A DNA stretch of 41,101 bases from Candidatus Brocadia sp. WS118 (GTDB lineage Bacteria > Planctomycetota > Brocadiia > Brocadiales > Brocadiaceae). The position numbers were made by a program, and so were the translations under genes. The DNA lies in contig PHFX01000015.1 of assembly GCA_007618135.1 (NCBI GenBank), positions 1 to 41,101 of the forward strand, in the 5' to 3' direction. Of the stretch, positions 8,082 through 15,220 are shown piece after piece (the stretch's first letter is position 1; every line of letters begins with the position of its first letter). Below the pieces are notes generated by a model. It saw only the letters and a list, made by a program, of their open reading frames with translations. It was not told the DNA's origin and searched no databases.

Positions 8082-8908
8082 TTTAAAGCCTCCTGATTTT
8101 CCCCACAGATCAAACACCCTTCTCTTTTTTTGATGTTCGTAGTGCCATCGGGAATGCTACCATCCAGAAAAATGACTCGATAATTCCACGCCCTGTTTCT
8201 TGGCATCATGAGCGTGTCGATGGAGTAAAGAACCGGGCCAGCCACGGTTTTGAGAACGTCTTTGACGGCCGGGGTATTTGGACAGGGATATCGCAGAATT
8301 CCTTTTTGTATCTCTTCAACCACCGAAGGATACAGACAACTGAAGCAAGGGCTGTTTTCTTTCGATTCCTGAACAAAAACGTAACCTGAGTTTCCATCTG
8401 CACTGACCGCGGTGAAGATGACTGGTATCTTTGCCGCGAAAAAATATGCAGAGGCGCGGACCCGGCAGGGGTTGTTGTCCACGCCGACTACTACGACTGA
8501 ACAAGCCATATTTAAATTTAGTGCCTCTGCTTCTTCGAAACTGTACGGGAAACCAAAAATTTCTGATTTTCCAAAGCCGAACCGCGAGAGATTTTGTGCG
8601 AGGGATATGGCTTTATTCTCATAAAGGTTCTCTTTAAAGAAAAACTGCCGATTCAGGTTGGAGGGTTCTACCAGATCCGAGTCAAAAATTTTCAAGTGGC
8701 CAATTCCCTTTCTCACCAACCCCTCCCCGATCTCTCCTGCCAGACCTCCAGCGCCGATTAAAACAATCGTTGCGGAGGAGAGTTTTTCCTGATCAAACCC
8801 AGGTATTTGTGCCTGTCTATCAAAAACATTCTCTTTAAGTGGTTTGGTTCGAAAAACTTTAACGTTTGATTTCACCAAGCTTAAAAATTGTTTCATATTC
8901 TTTTGCAT
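8075..8908 (-). CDS. E1-like (ThiF/MoeB/UBA) activating enzyme
   Basis: 277 aa from the ATG at 8908 (GGAG, spacing 7); an upstream ATG at 8932 is less well placed. Rossmann-type ATP site GAGGLAG (52-58), D76/D78 in IFDSDLV, SNLNRQFF (83-90) with the adenylation Arg, and VGVDNNPCR (142-149). Paired cysteines CFSC (188-191) and CLIC (265-268) would hold the structural zinc of E1 enzymes. Cys209 in YPCPNTP sits where a catalytic thioester cysteine could lie. The enzyme should adenylate the C-terminus of the ubiquitin-like protein encoded three genes upstream and pass it to the E2-like protein. It overlaps the JAB gene by 50 bp and the coupling ATPase by 7 bp. ThiF for thiamine or MoeB for molybdopterin is unlikely: no such pathway genes are near and the JAB/E2/Ubl set is present. 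Confidence 0.88.
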   Translation of the reverse strand: MQKNMKQFLSLVKSNVKVFRTKPLKENVFDRQAQIPGFDQEKLSSATIVLIGAGGLAGEIGEGLVRKGIGHLKIFDSDLVEPSNLNRQFFFKENLYENKAISLAQNLSRFGFGKSEIFGFPYSFEEAEALNLNMACSVVVVGVDNNPCRVRASAYFFAAKIPVIFTAVSADGNSGYVFVQESKENSPCFSCLYPSVVEEIQKGILRYPCPNTPAVKDVLKTVAGPVLYSIDTLMMPRNRAWNYRVIFLDGSIPDGTTNIKKREGCLICGENQEALKC

Positions 8909-9497
8909 ATATTTTCTCCACTCCTTTCCCATAGGTTTCTATTTCAAAATTGAGTTTATTACTGAAAAACCTCACGTACCCATCGCGTGAAAAGATTGCC
9001 TGAATAGTTTTATATTTAGACGACTCCAAATTTTCTTGAAGATTACGGTCTATTCCTGAAGGGCTCGTGCCCGTGATTCCATTGAACGGATGAGAATGGA
9101 ACACCGCCAATAGAAAGTGACCGTATTTCTCTTCCAATTCAATCAGTTTCGCAAAAAGGTCTTTAAAATCTGCCTTGGCAGATGTAATACTCGCTTGATA
9201 GTCCACCTGTATGAGCCTATCAAGGACGAAAAGGTTGTTTTCCACCGCAATGCCGGTGACCATCCGAAGTGCCTCTTCCGGAGCGGAAACGAGACACTTA
9301 AAAGTGTCCATCAGAAAAAGCGAATCTATACGATAGCGCAATTTAGACGTCGGCTCATGAATGTAAATAATACTCTTTGATGCATCATTTAGTTGTGTTT
9401 TTAACTTAACGAGCATTTCTATTTCTTTCTTATAGCCTTCGATTTCCTGACTTACTGTTGCTTCAACCCTTGAAAATAAATTTCTTATCCGTTCCAT
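8859..9497 (-). CDS. JAB/MPN (JAMM) metallopeptidase, predicted deconjugase
   Basis: 212 aa. JAMM zinc motif complete: Glu74 or Glu75 (PEEAL), His134-Ser-His136 (FHSHP), and Ser147-Gly-Ile-Asp150, preceded by TGTSP. N-terminal 45 residues are helical and charged, perhaps a coiled coil. JAMM proteases beside E1 and Ub-like genes cleave isopeptide bonds or mature the C-terminus of the Ub-like protein. Here the Ub-like protein ends in VGKK, so removal of two lysines to expose the glycine is a plausible first step. ATG at 9497 with AGGAGGTAA, the Shine-Dalgarno being encoded by the last codons of the E2-like gene; gap 5 bp. Confidence 0.85.
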   Translation of the reverse strand: MERIRNLFSRVEATVSQEIEGYKKEIEMLVKLKTQLNDASKSIIYIHEPTSKLRYRIDSLFLMDTFKCLVSAPEEALRMVTGIAVENNLFVLDRLIQVDYQASITSAKADFKDLFAKLIELEEKYGHFLLAVFHSHPFNGITGTSPSGIDRNLQENLESSKYKTIQAIFSRDGYVRFFSNKLNFEIETYGKGVEKIYAKEYETIFKLGEIKR

Positions 9498-9502
9498 CGC
9501 AT

Positions 9503-9955
9503 TTACCTCCTTTGAAGACTTTGGGACAGTAATCTTTCAACAGCCATTATCCCGCTGTCCAAATTGTTTGAATTAATTCCAAAATGAATATGAAAACGTC
9601 CGTTCCCGGTAGATGTAAAACAAGCTTTGTGTGCGCCGATGAGAACCTCAGTGGGAGGATTCAAGATATAAAACTTATATTCTTCGTTTGCTCTTTCTTC
9701 AATCTCTCCTTTAAATGCACCAAATCTGCACCTAAAATATCCTCGGTAAATACCAGCATTGTTCTTCCAACCCCGCTCCCTGTGGAAGGGTAACTTATTG
9801 GCTTTGACATCAATCGCACTGCTAGCTTTCTTATAAGTGCCTTTTGGAAATACTTTGGCTTCTTTGTCGATGCTGGGAGAACCAGTTCGGGTAAACCCCA
9901 AGCATGACAATATTGCGTAAACAATTATTTCACTAATACTGGTATTCTTATCCAT
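9503..9955 (-). CDS. E2/UBC-like conjugating protein (putative)
   Basis: 150 aa. The C-terminal half reads like prokaryotic E2 proteins: strand region YRGYFRCRFGAFKGEI (70-85), YKFYILNPP (93-101) in the place of the UBC YPxxPP element, then His109 and Cys112 (GAHKACFTSTGNG), then strand FHIHF (121-125) and a C-terminal helix. Cys112 would be the thioester cysteine. Two other cysteines (18 and 76) exist but lie outside this arrangement. Position between Ub-like and JAB/E1 genes supports the call as much as the motifs do. Pairwise similarity to eukaryotic E2 enzymes is not recognisable by eye; another role as an accessory protein is possible. ATG at 9955, preceded by AGGGGGAAAAGAGA. Confidence 0.6.
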   Translation of the reverse strand: MDKNTSISEIIVYAILSCLGFTRTGSPSIDKEAKVFPKGTYKKASSAIDVKANKLPFHRERGWKNNAGIYRGYFRCRFGAFKGEIEERANEEYKFYILNPPTEVLIGAHKACFTSTGNGRFHIHFGINSNNLDSGIMAVERLLSQSLQRR

Positions 9956-9979
9956 TCTCTTTTCCCCCTACTAGTGGAA

Positions 9980-10010
9980 GACTCCCCCTGACATTCCGAC
10001 AGGGGGAGTC
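9980..10010 (-). other. perfect 11-bp stem hairpin directly after the Ub-like gene
   Basis: GACTCCCCCTG (9980-9990) and CAGGGGGAGTC (10000-10010) form an 11-bp GC-rich stem with a 9-base loop, starting 7 bases after the stop codon of the Ub-like gene. No T-run follows on the minus strand, so it is not a simple intrinsic terminator. Such intercistronic hairpins often block 3' exonucleases or give partial termination, so that the upstream message (Ub-like) accumulates over the downstream enzymes. Confidence 0.75.
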
Positions 10011-10017
10011 TACGTTG

Positions 10018-10251
10018 TTACTTTTTCCCGACTTCCATTGGAGGTGCCGCATAAAGTTTTTGACCATTCTCCACACGATTCCACAGGACTTCGTCAATCC
10101 CAAACGGTGTGCCAGCCGGATCTTGAGTCAACATTAAATTGTGACTCAATCCCAATGCGTCGAGAAGATCGCGGCTTGTCGTCCCGGGATGAATGACCGC
10201 TTCTCTTGGCTCCCCAGCCCCCACTGTTTTAATAACAATTTGTTTTTCCAT
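10018..10251 (-). CDS. ubiquitin-like (beta-grasp) protein
   Basis: 77 aa. Pattern fits beta-grasp: strand KQIVIKTV (3-10), strand REAVIHPG (16-23), helix SRDLLDALGL, strand NLMLTQDP, then EVLWNRVENGQKLYAAPP, where VxNGxKLY is a typical Ub-like turn and last strand. The tail is MEVGKK: a glycine two residues from the end, which would be exposed by removal of KK. ATG at 10251 with GGAAAGGAG upstream. It is the first of four consecutive Ub-pathway genes (Ubl, E2-like, JAB, E1). Size and fold resemble small Ub-like proteins of bacterial conjugation cassettes (for example PRTRC-type or Bil-type systems), but I cannot place it in a named family from sequence reading. Confidence 0.75.
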   Translation of the reverse strand: MEKQIVIKTVGAGEPREAVIHPGTTSRDLLDALGLSHNLMLTQDPAGTPFGIDEVLWNRVENGQKLYAAPPMEVGKK

Positions 10252-10307
10252 TTTCGCATCTCCTTTCCAGGTTTACCGATTCTTTTAGTCATAGCTTCAA
10301 TAAAAAA

Positions 10308-10343
10308 GACCCACTGCCAACAATGAATTGTTGACGGTGGGCC
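10308..10343 (-). terminator. intrinsic terminator/attenuator between zinc-ribbon and Ub-like genes
   Basis: A long stem (17 bases each side with three imperfect pairs; arms include ATTGTTG and CAACAAT) is followed on the minus strand by TTTTTT (10302-10307). It lies between the small zinc-ribbon gene (ends 10371) and the Ub-like start (10251). It could stop transcripts from the leader gene or act as a conditional attenuator of the Ub-like operon. Confidence 0.75.
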
Positions 10344-10370
10344 TCTAGTCATGCCTACGACTCTATACCC

Positions 10371-10559
10371 TTACCTATACCTTAATTGTTTTTTTAAAAC
10401 TTCAATTCTTTTCAACAATTCTTCTAGGTCCATGAATTGTTTACATCTTCGACAACAAGCATGAAATCGACCTCCTTTATACAGTCCTAATAAACTACCG
10501 CATAAACATTTTATTCTACTGAATTCCTGACTATACAATTTTTCTTTCCCCCGATTCAT
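10371..10559 (-). CDS. small zinc-ribbon protein
   Basis: 62 aa from the ATG at 10559, chosen because AAAGGAGGG lies 8 bases before it; the longer frame to 10646 has no such signal. Four cysteines in two pairs, CLC (near residues 19-21) and CCRRC (near 35-39), can bind one zinc. The C-terminal helix is charged (LEELLKRIEVLKKQLRYR). Position at the head of the Ub-like operon, separated from it by a terminator hairpin, suggests a leader gene or a nucleic-acid-binding regulator such as a Com-like translational activator. That is inference only. Confidence 0.6.
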   Translation of the reverse strand: MNRGKEKLYSQEFSRIKCLCGSLLGLYKGGRFHACCRRCKQFMDLEELLKRIEVLKKQLRYR

Positions 10560-10625
10560 TTTTGTTTCCCTCCTTTCTACTTGTTTTTTTCTGCGTCCTA
10601 ACCTTACAAAAATAAGAGGCGTCAC

Positions 10626-10654
10626 GAACTTGCCGTAACGCCTCAATTATGTTA
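10626..10654 (-). promoter_or_regulatory. leader hairpin upstream of the Ub-like operon
   Basis: GAGGCGT (10626-10632) pairs with ACGCCTC (10648-10654), with two further pairs inside; on the minus strand TTATTTTT follows. It may be a leader terminator. Part of its right side (TGCCGTAAC, 10641-10649) can instead pair with GTTACGGCA near 10674-10682, so two exclusive folds are possible, as in attenuators. Confidence 0.4.
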
Positions 10655-10751
10655 ACTTCATAACTAGCATGATGTTACGGCATCTTGCTCAACCTTGTGG
10701 GATGTGATGATCCGCACAAGGACCCGGGGCATATATTGCCCCGGTTTTTTT
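10640..10751 (+). ncRNA. candidate structured small RNA ending in a terminator
   Basis: In about 110 bases on the plus strand there are: the alternative pairing of TGCCGTAAC with GTTACGGCA, a hairpin CCTTGTG-GGAT-loop-ATCC-G-CACAAGG (10693-10721), and a GC-rich terminator. No plus-strand gene ends here, so the terminator needs some transcript; a small RNA, or an antisense RNA started within the Ub-operon leader, would fit. No promoter was identified. Confidence 0.3.
10724..10751 (+). terminator. intrinsic terminator (plus strand)
   Basis: CCGGGGCA (10724-10731), a 5-base loop, TGCCCCGG (10737-10744), then seven T. A textbook intrinsic terminator facing right, although no protein gene precedes it on this strand. 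Confidence 0.8.
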
Positions 10752-11081
10752 CAAAAAAAATCACCAGACCTATCAGAAACTGACAAAATCTGGCGTTAAA
10801 ATTTACTTAACCAATCCCGCGTACATATTCAGGCCTCCTCTTAACTTGGCAAATCAGGGCTATCCCGTAATTCAACCCAAGGAAGGTTATATTCGCGAAC
10901 CCGAAGTAGGTTCACTCAGCTGTAGCGAATTCAAGAAACTGAAGGACTATCCCTTCAATCCCTCGCCACTTTACTGTAATTTGAAATACAAATTGGGGCA
11001 TTAAAGCTATTCCAGTAATCTTGAGTATTTCCATAGAATACCCCATCCACGTGATATATAATTCCATTAGTATTATTGCAC

Positions 11082-11106
11082 ATTCACAAATTCACAAAAA
11101 TTCACA
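11082..11106 (+). repeat. three ATTCACA direct repeats at the start of the TPR-like gene
   Basis: ATTCACA at 11082-11088, 11090-11096 and 11100-11106; the last runs into the preferred ATG. Could be an operator or chance in an AT-rich leader. Confidence 0.35.
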
Positions 11107-12479
11107 TGCAGACTTCCTTGGAAATTAATACCATAAGTGAGACTGCGATCCTGCGGCGTGGTGATCAACAGAAAACTTGCCACAAAGGCGAGTGGATGGA
11201 ATTTTACACTCTCCTCGCATGGCTTCGCTCTGATCCCTCGAAGAAAGATCAATTTCTCCGTCGTGAACTTTTACTGTCCGGAGGTGAATGGAGTAAGAAG
11301 AAAGAAAAAACAGCCCATAAGATTTTGTCTCGACACCTCAAGGAGCTAGAATCGCACAAACTCGATTCACTCCTAAATTCACCGCGCCCCACGCTGGAAT
11401 GGCGACTGACAGTAGACCCAATAAACATACATTGGAATCCCAGCTTTGAGTTATGCGTCAAATGGTTATTCTCACGAGGTTGGAATCCCAATAAAGCAAC
11501 CACCTTGCGCGTAAGCGCTCCCCCCGTTGAATGGATAGTAGCCGTTACGAAGACTCTAATAGCTCTCTACTCTGGAAACATGGAACAGGCAATTGAACTC
11601 GTTGAGGAATCAAAAACCTATACCTCGGATCCTGTTCTTCTAAAAATTTCACAATTAACACGACTTCGGATAGCCATAAGATACCTTCCAGATGATGAAT
11701 CCATCGACGACGTGGAAGAAACAGTAGACTACTGGGGTGACAGTCCTATTGGCCAGCATCTACGCGCGCAGGCCTGTGCTTTATCCGCGTTTGCATCAAT
11801 AGAAGAGCACATTAGCGACAGGTTGGAGTCCTTAACTCAGTTGACCAAGGAATTACAAATTTCAAGCGATATGGGAACATTAGGAACTCTATCCCATACT
11901 ATGGCAATACTATGTCGAAGGTTAGGAAACATAGATGATGCAGAAACCTACTTAAACCAGGCCATTCCGATCATCTTGGCTTCTCGGGATATTTTAGCGA
12001 TTCAAAATGCACTGTTTACTTTGGGTCATTGTCGATATGTCAAGCTTAAAAAAATAGGTCAAAAACCAGATCAAGCAATATTCCAATTGCTTAATTTGAA
12101 CATGGAAATTCGCCAAACTTTTGGTATTGGAAAAGATTCTGCCCAATGCGAAATACTCGGGGCTACACTGGCACTGATAAATGGAGATATTGATCTCGCC
12201 AATAGCTATTTGCAAGAAGCAGAAAAATTTGTATTTAGTGATTATGACCATGCCTGTTTTCATAGGGCTCGAGCAAGAGTTATTTGGAATGAAGCCTTTA
12301 TTAACGATGGAAAAATTAAAGAAAACGTTCGAGAGAAAGTAATACAAGATCTTAAGGTTTCATTAGAAATGTTTGGAAGATCAGGGCGTTCAATACCAAT
12401 GGTGAGAAAAGAATTGGAAATTATTGAATCCGGCGGATTCCCAAAATCTTGGAGAACCCTAAGACTGGCAAGCCCTTAA
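11106..12479 (+). CDS. helical-repeat (TPR-like) protein of unknown function
   Basis: 457 aa from the ATG at 11106; a TTG at 11076 would add ten residues and no Shine-Dalgarno helps decide. The first 95 residues are charged and could form a DNA-binding or adaptor domain. From about residue 135 on, repeated helix pairs of TPR type are visible, for example EWIVAVTKTLIALYSGNMEQAIEL, TMAILCRRLGNIDDAETYLNQA and GATLALINGDIDLANSYLQEA, each with the small-residue and Ala pattern of TPR motifs. TPR proteins are scaffolds or peptide sensors. It stands alone on the plus strand between the Ub-like operon and the papain-like protease; a regulatory or sensor role there is speculation. No enzyme motif seen. 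Confidence 0.65.
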   Translation: MQTSLEINTISETAILRRGDQQKTCHKGEWMEFYTLLAWLRSDPSKKDQFLRRELLLSGGEWSKKKEKTAHKILSRHLKELESHKLDSLLNSPRPTLEWRLTVDPINIHWNPSFELCVKWLFSRGWNPNKATTLRVSAPPVEWIVAVTKTLIALYSGNMEQAIELVEESKTYTSDPVLLKISQLTRLRIAIRYLPDDESIDDVEETVDYWGDSPIGQHLRAQACALSAFASIEEHISDRLESLTQLTKELQISSDMGTLGTLSHTMAILCRRLGNIDDAETYLNQAIPIILASRDILAIQNALFTLGHCRYVKLKKIGQKPDQAIFQLLNLNMEIRQTFGIGKDSAQCEILGATLALINGDIDLANSYLQEAEKFVFSDYDHACFHRARARVIWNEAFINDGKIKENVREKVIQDLKVSLEMFGRSGRSIPMVRKELEIIESGGFPKSWRTLRLASP

Positions 12480-12551
12480 TAAGAATTATTCTTCATGTTC
12501 GAAAAAGCAAATTAAATCCTATTTTCGCTTAACCGACCGAAAATTCTTGTC

Positions 12552-14174
12552 TTATTGATGAACATTGATAAGCTCTGTATGACTGCCTATTTGGGAGGGG
12601 GACGTAACAAGTGGAATTAGTTTCCCAAGTACTTGTGGATACACAAATGTACCAGGAAGTCTTGCAAAAACAAAATTTGAATAATCACCATCTTCTCTTG
12701 ACGCTTTAGTCGCTTTTAACACTATTTCTCCTAACTTTCTCCGATTAGCTGGGAACAACTCTTGAACAGATATTTCAACAATCCAAAAAAAACCCTTCAA
12801 GACCTTTCTCAAATCTTCAATAGTATTCTTATCAATACATTCAATCTGTCTATCATTCCAGCCTCGTATTTCAGCAAGATGGTCAAGATACCTTTCTCCA
12901 GATAGAAACAGACTCCTAAGGACCACAGTTTGTCCCTCAACGGCTGCCTTAAGTCGATTGAACCATAAATATTGCTTCGTATTTTCGAATTGTTGGACCA
13001 TGATCTCGTCAAGACAACAAATAGTAATCGCCTCTGCCTCGACAGGGTCAAGTTCTGCATTATTAGGCAATACAGCTAACACATGAATGGATGTAATGTC
13101 GGGATTATTAATAAGATACCACCTAGGGATGCAGTAGTTCGATCCAAGACTCTCATCATGGCCAATATAGGTACTGGTCCATTCCTCACTTGATACATAC
13201 CGAGCACTACGGCCAACAGTAAAATACTGCGTAGCGGCTCTGGGTACCCAAGTGTCGTCGTTGAACGTATGACCGAATATTGAGATTGCATGTCCTTCCT
13301 GTTCTTCTCCAAATTCTGGCTTTCTCTGCTCCTTCCAAGTAAAGCCTACGAATGCTGGACATCCCACCTCAATACTTTTATAAATTCGACTCTGAACTCT
13401 CATTAGTTTTTGATGATCCCTTTCAGACCAGGTATCGTTATCACTTGTCTTGGTGACATAATCCCGTGTATATCTGATGCCCTTAGCATCCAGTACCTTG
13501 CACACTTGGGGTATGGTTAATGCTTTTGGCTTTCTATCGCGTTGAAACGGAATCTTTATCTTCTCCAAAATTAAATTAATTTCGGCATAGCTTATATCCC
13601 CTACTTCCGTTGCGGCTATTACACTTCGCAGTGCTGTGTGTGCACAGCAATTGGTTCTGCCATTCTGATCACAGTAAAGATTACCTAATATATTGAAATG
13701 CTTTGAGTAAACCAACACGTTGTAACATCGTATTGTATGGCTGTAATTATTCGGTTTCTCAGAAGAACGTATAACTGACTCGAAGACATTCCACTCTTCT
13801 GGGGCATTAGTGAATTGATTCCCCTTAAGAATTGCGTAACCCAAGAAATCGCTATCAGTGCATTCCTGAATTTCTGAAAGATCCTTGAATTGATTTTTAA
13901 AAAAACTAAGTCGTCGGAGATTACTTCCAGAAAAATCCTTCTCATGTCGCCCAAAATCTCTATCCTCCTCACTAGCAAAACCTACGCAATGAATTTTTTC
14001 AACAACCATTGTTTGAAAGCCCAATTGACGAACTTGTGAGAAAATCCTGGGTAGGGACCTGCAATTTCGAAAATCCTCTCCCTCTATATAATCAAAGTTT
14101 GAGAATGGCTGTCCGGTAGGAAAAACAACCCCAGGAAGTGGAACTTCAAGGGGTTGCGAAAGACGTAAGTCCAT
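12552..14174 (-). CDS. papain-fold (C39-like) cysteine peptidase, putative
   Basis: About 540 aa; the ATG at 14174 is given as start, while a TTG at 14189 would add five residues. A central peptidase-like domain is suggested by YCDQNGRTNCCAHTALRSVI (catalytic Cys in NCCAH at the start of a helix, Gln/Asn before it) and, about 120 residues later, EGHAISIFGHTFNDDTW, where the His begins a strand and an Asp/Asn follows. This is the papain/C39-like order Cys-His-Asp. The N-terminal 170 residues and C-terminal 180 are unassigned; the latter is helical. It follows a 63-residue gene by 33 bp, probably one operon. In a neighbourhood with a Ub-like pathway, a papain-fold protease could be a second deconjugase or a toxin, but nothing proves this. 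Confidence 0.55.
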   Translation of the reverse strand: MDLRLSQPLEVPLPGVVFPTGQPFSNFDYIEGEDFRNCRSLPRIFSQVRQLGFQTMVVEKIHCVGFASEEDRDFGRHEKDFSGSNLRRLSFFKNQFKDLSEIQECTDSDFLGYAILKGNQFTNAPEEWNVFESVIRSSEKPNNYSHTIRCYNVLVYSKHFNILGNLYCDQNGRTNCCAHTALRSVIAATEVGDISYAEINLILEKIKIPFQRDRKPKALTIPQVCKVLDAKGIRYTRDYVTKTSDNDTWSERDHQKLMRVQSRIYKSIEVGCPAFVGFTWKEQRKPEFGEEQEGHAISIFGHTFNDDTWVPRAATQYFTVGRSARYVSSEEWTSTYIGHDESLGSNYCIPRWYLINNPDITSIHVLAVLPNNAELDPVEAEAITICCLDEIMVQQFENTKQYLWFNRLKAAVEGQTVVLRSLFLSGERYLDHLAEIRGWNDRQIECIDKNTIEDLRKVLKGFFWIVEISVQELFPANRRKLGEIVLKATKASREDGDYSNFVFARLPGTFVYPQVLGKLIPLVTSPSQIGSHTELINVHQ

Positions 14175-14207
14175 ATATTTAATTCTCAATATCTCGACAA
14201 AATACCG

Positions 14208-14399
14208 TTAATCTAAAATTAAATTCACTCGTTCAGCTTCTTCTTTTTCTTTATCCATTTCTTTTAAGAATTCCCAGAGGTCATTCGATTTTTTTGGCTT
14301 AATGTGAACTATTTTTGCCTCATCGGGATATTTCTTTAGAAAATAATTCGCCAACCATACTCCAGGATGGTCTTCCTGTTCTTTATTTTTATCCGTCAC
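14208..14399 (-). CDS. small charged protein upstream of the cysteine peptidase
   Basis: 63 aa, GTG start at 14399 with AAAGGAGGT 5 bases before it, so real expression is likely despite the size. Composition is strongly charged and helical (KSNDLWEFLKEMDKEKEEAERVN). No recognised domain. The peptidase gene follows closely; it may be its inhibitor, partner or substrate. Unknown function. Confidence 0.65.
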   Translation of the reverse strand: MTDKNKEQEDHPGVWLANYFLKKYPDEAKIVHIKPKKSNDLWEFLKEMDKEKEEAERVNLILD

Positions 14400-14562
14400 A
14401 ATGACCTCCTTTCTAATCTTAGATGAACCAATGATTTAAGAACGTCTTCTAAATATAGAAAAACATAAAAATTCAACAAAAACAACCTGTTTATCAACAT
14501 CCCACCAAAGTCGTCTCACGGTGAAAATTGACTACAGACAACTCAAATATGCCATAAAAAAA

Positions 14563-14580
14563 GGCATCTTATTAGATGCC
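14563..14580 (-). terminator. intrinsic terminator (minus strand)
   Basis: GGCATCT (14563-14569), TATT loop, AGATGCC (14574-14580), followed on the minus strand by seven T (14556-14562). It implies a minus-strand transcript from the 14.6-15.3 kb region. Confidence 0.7.
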
Positions 14581-15052
14581 CCTAAATATAAACTCTAACT
14601 ATTACTAAGGTTTCAAGCATAACATAATTTTTTAGGAATTGCCACAATTGAATTACACCCCCATATTTTTCGAACAACAAGAATATTGTATCAAAAAACG
14701 ATCAGTGTCTTTGAAGAAATATTCATTTTTTTATCAGTTCAAATCTACGCAAAAAAGACCCCATTTATGTTTAGACAAATTGTTTAAAAGATTCTTAAAT
14801 TGTATCACCGAATAAATGCAAAGCATTTATGAAGGTGAAAAAAATCAGGGGGTTCTCCAAGGGGGAAACTGACGTAGTATTTCATACGGCTTCCTCTAAC
14901 CCACTTTCAATATGGTTCGTCATTGAATCGGCTATCAAAGAAAGGTTTGCCTTTTGAGCCTAACTCTCAAAATTTCCTCGATTCATCAATATAACAGTGC
15001 GCTGTATTTGGTGAGGCAATTCCAGCCCCCATGCCATTGCCTGCCGGTAAAC

Positions 15053-15085
15053 GTCGGGATAATATCCCGACCGGCCTTTCGGCCG
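15053..15085. other. two adjacent perfect hairpins in non-coding region
   Basis: GTCGGGAT-AAT-ATCCCGAC (15053-15071) is directly followed by CGGCC-TTTC-GGCCG (15072-15085). An outer ATTGC (near 15036) and GCAAT (near 15088) can close both into a cruciform. The 1.2-kb stretch 14400-15613 has no convincing large gene; besides this it holds the terminators at 14563 and 15333 and the inverted repeat at 15221. A site for replication or recombination is possible. Confidence 0.5.
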
Positions 15086-15102
15086 CAAGCAATAGCAGTG
15101 AG

Positions 15103-15192
15103 TTAGAATTCGATAATATCTAATGTGGCGTCTTCATTCTCTATCCCGAATGATTCCACAATCGCAACGAGTTCAAACTCCTCATCCGGCAT
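15103..15192 (-). CDS. possible small acidic protein (29 aa)
   Basis: ATG at 15192 opens 29 codons ending in TAA: MPDEEFELVAIV, then ESFGIENEDATLDIIEF, very acidic. The frame stays open further upstream to near 15245 and an upstream non-ATG start behind GGGGAAAGGTCGAA is possible. It is too short for a firm call; it may be a remnant or a real small protein with a sequestered ribosome site. Confidence 0.25.
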   Translation of the reverse strand: MPDEEFELVAIVESFGIENEDATLDIIEF

Positions 15193-15220
15193 AGAAAAAG
15201 CAATTTGATTGATAATTTCG

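Noticed and set aside
8075-8908. Thiamine or molybdopterin biosynthesis (ThiF/MoeB)
   Set aside because: No thi or moa genes are nearby, whereas Ub-like, E2-like and JAB genes flank it; Ub-like activation explains the set better.
10308-10343. Inverted repeat as an insertion end or attachment site
   Set aside because: The T-run directly after the stem on the gene strand fits an intrinsic terminator better.
14830-14935. Group II intron-like segment on the minus strand (GAGGAAGCCGTATGAAA)
   Set aside because: The wording recalls domain IV-V borders of group II introns, but the matching hairpin and a domain V are not found and no reverse transcriptase is near.
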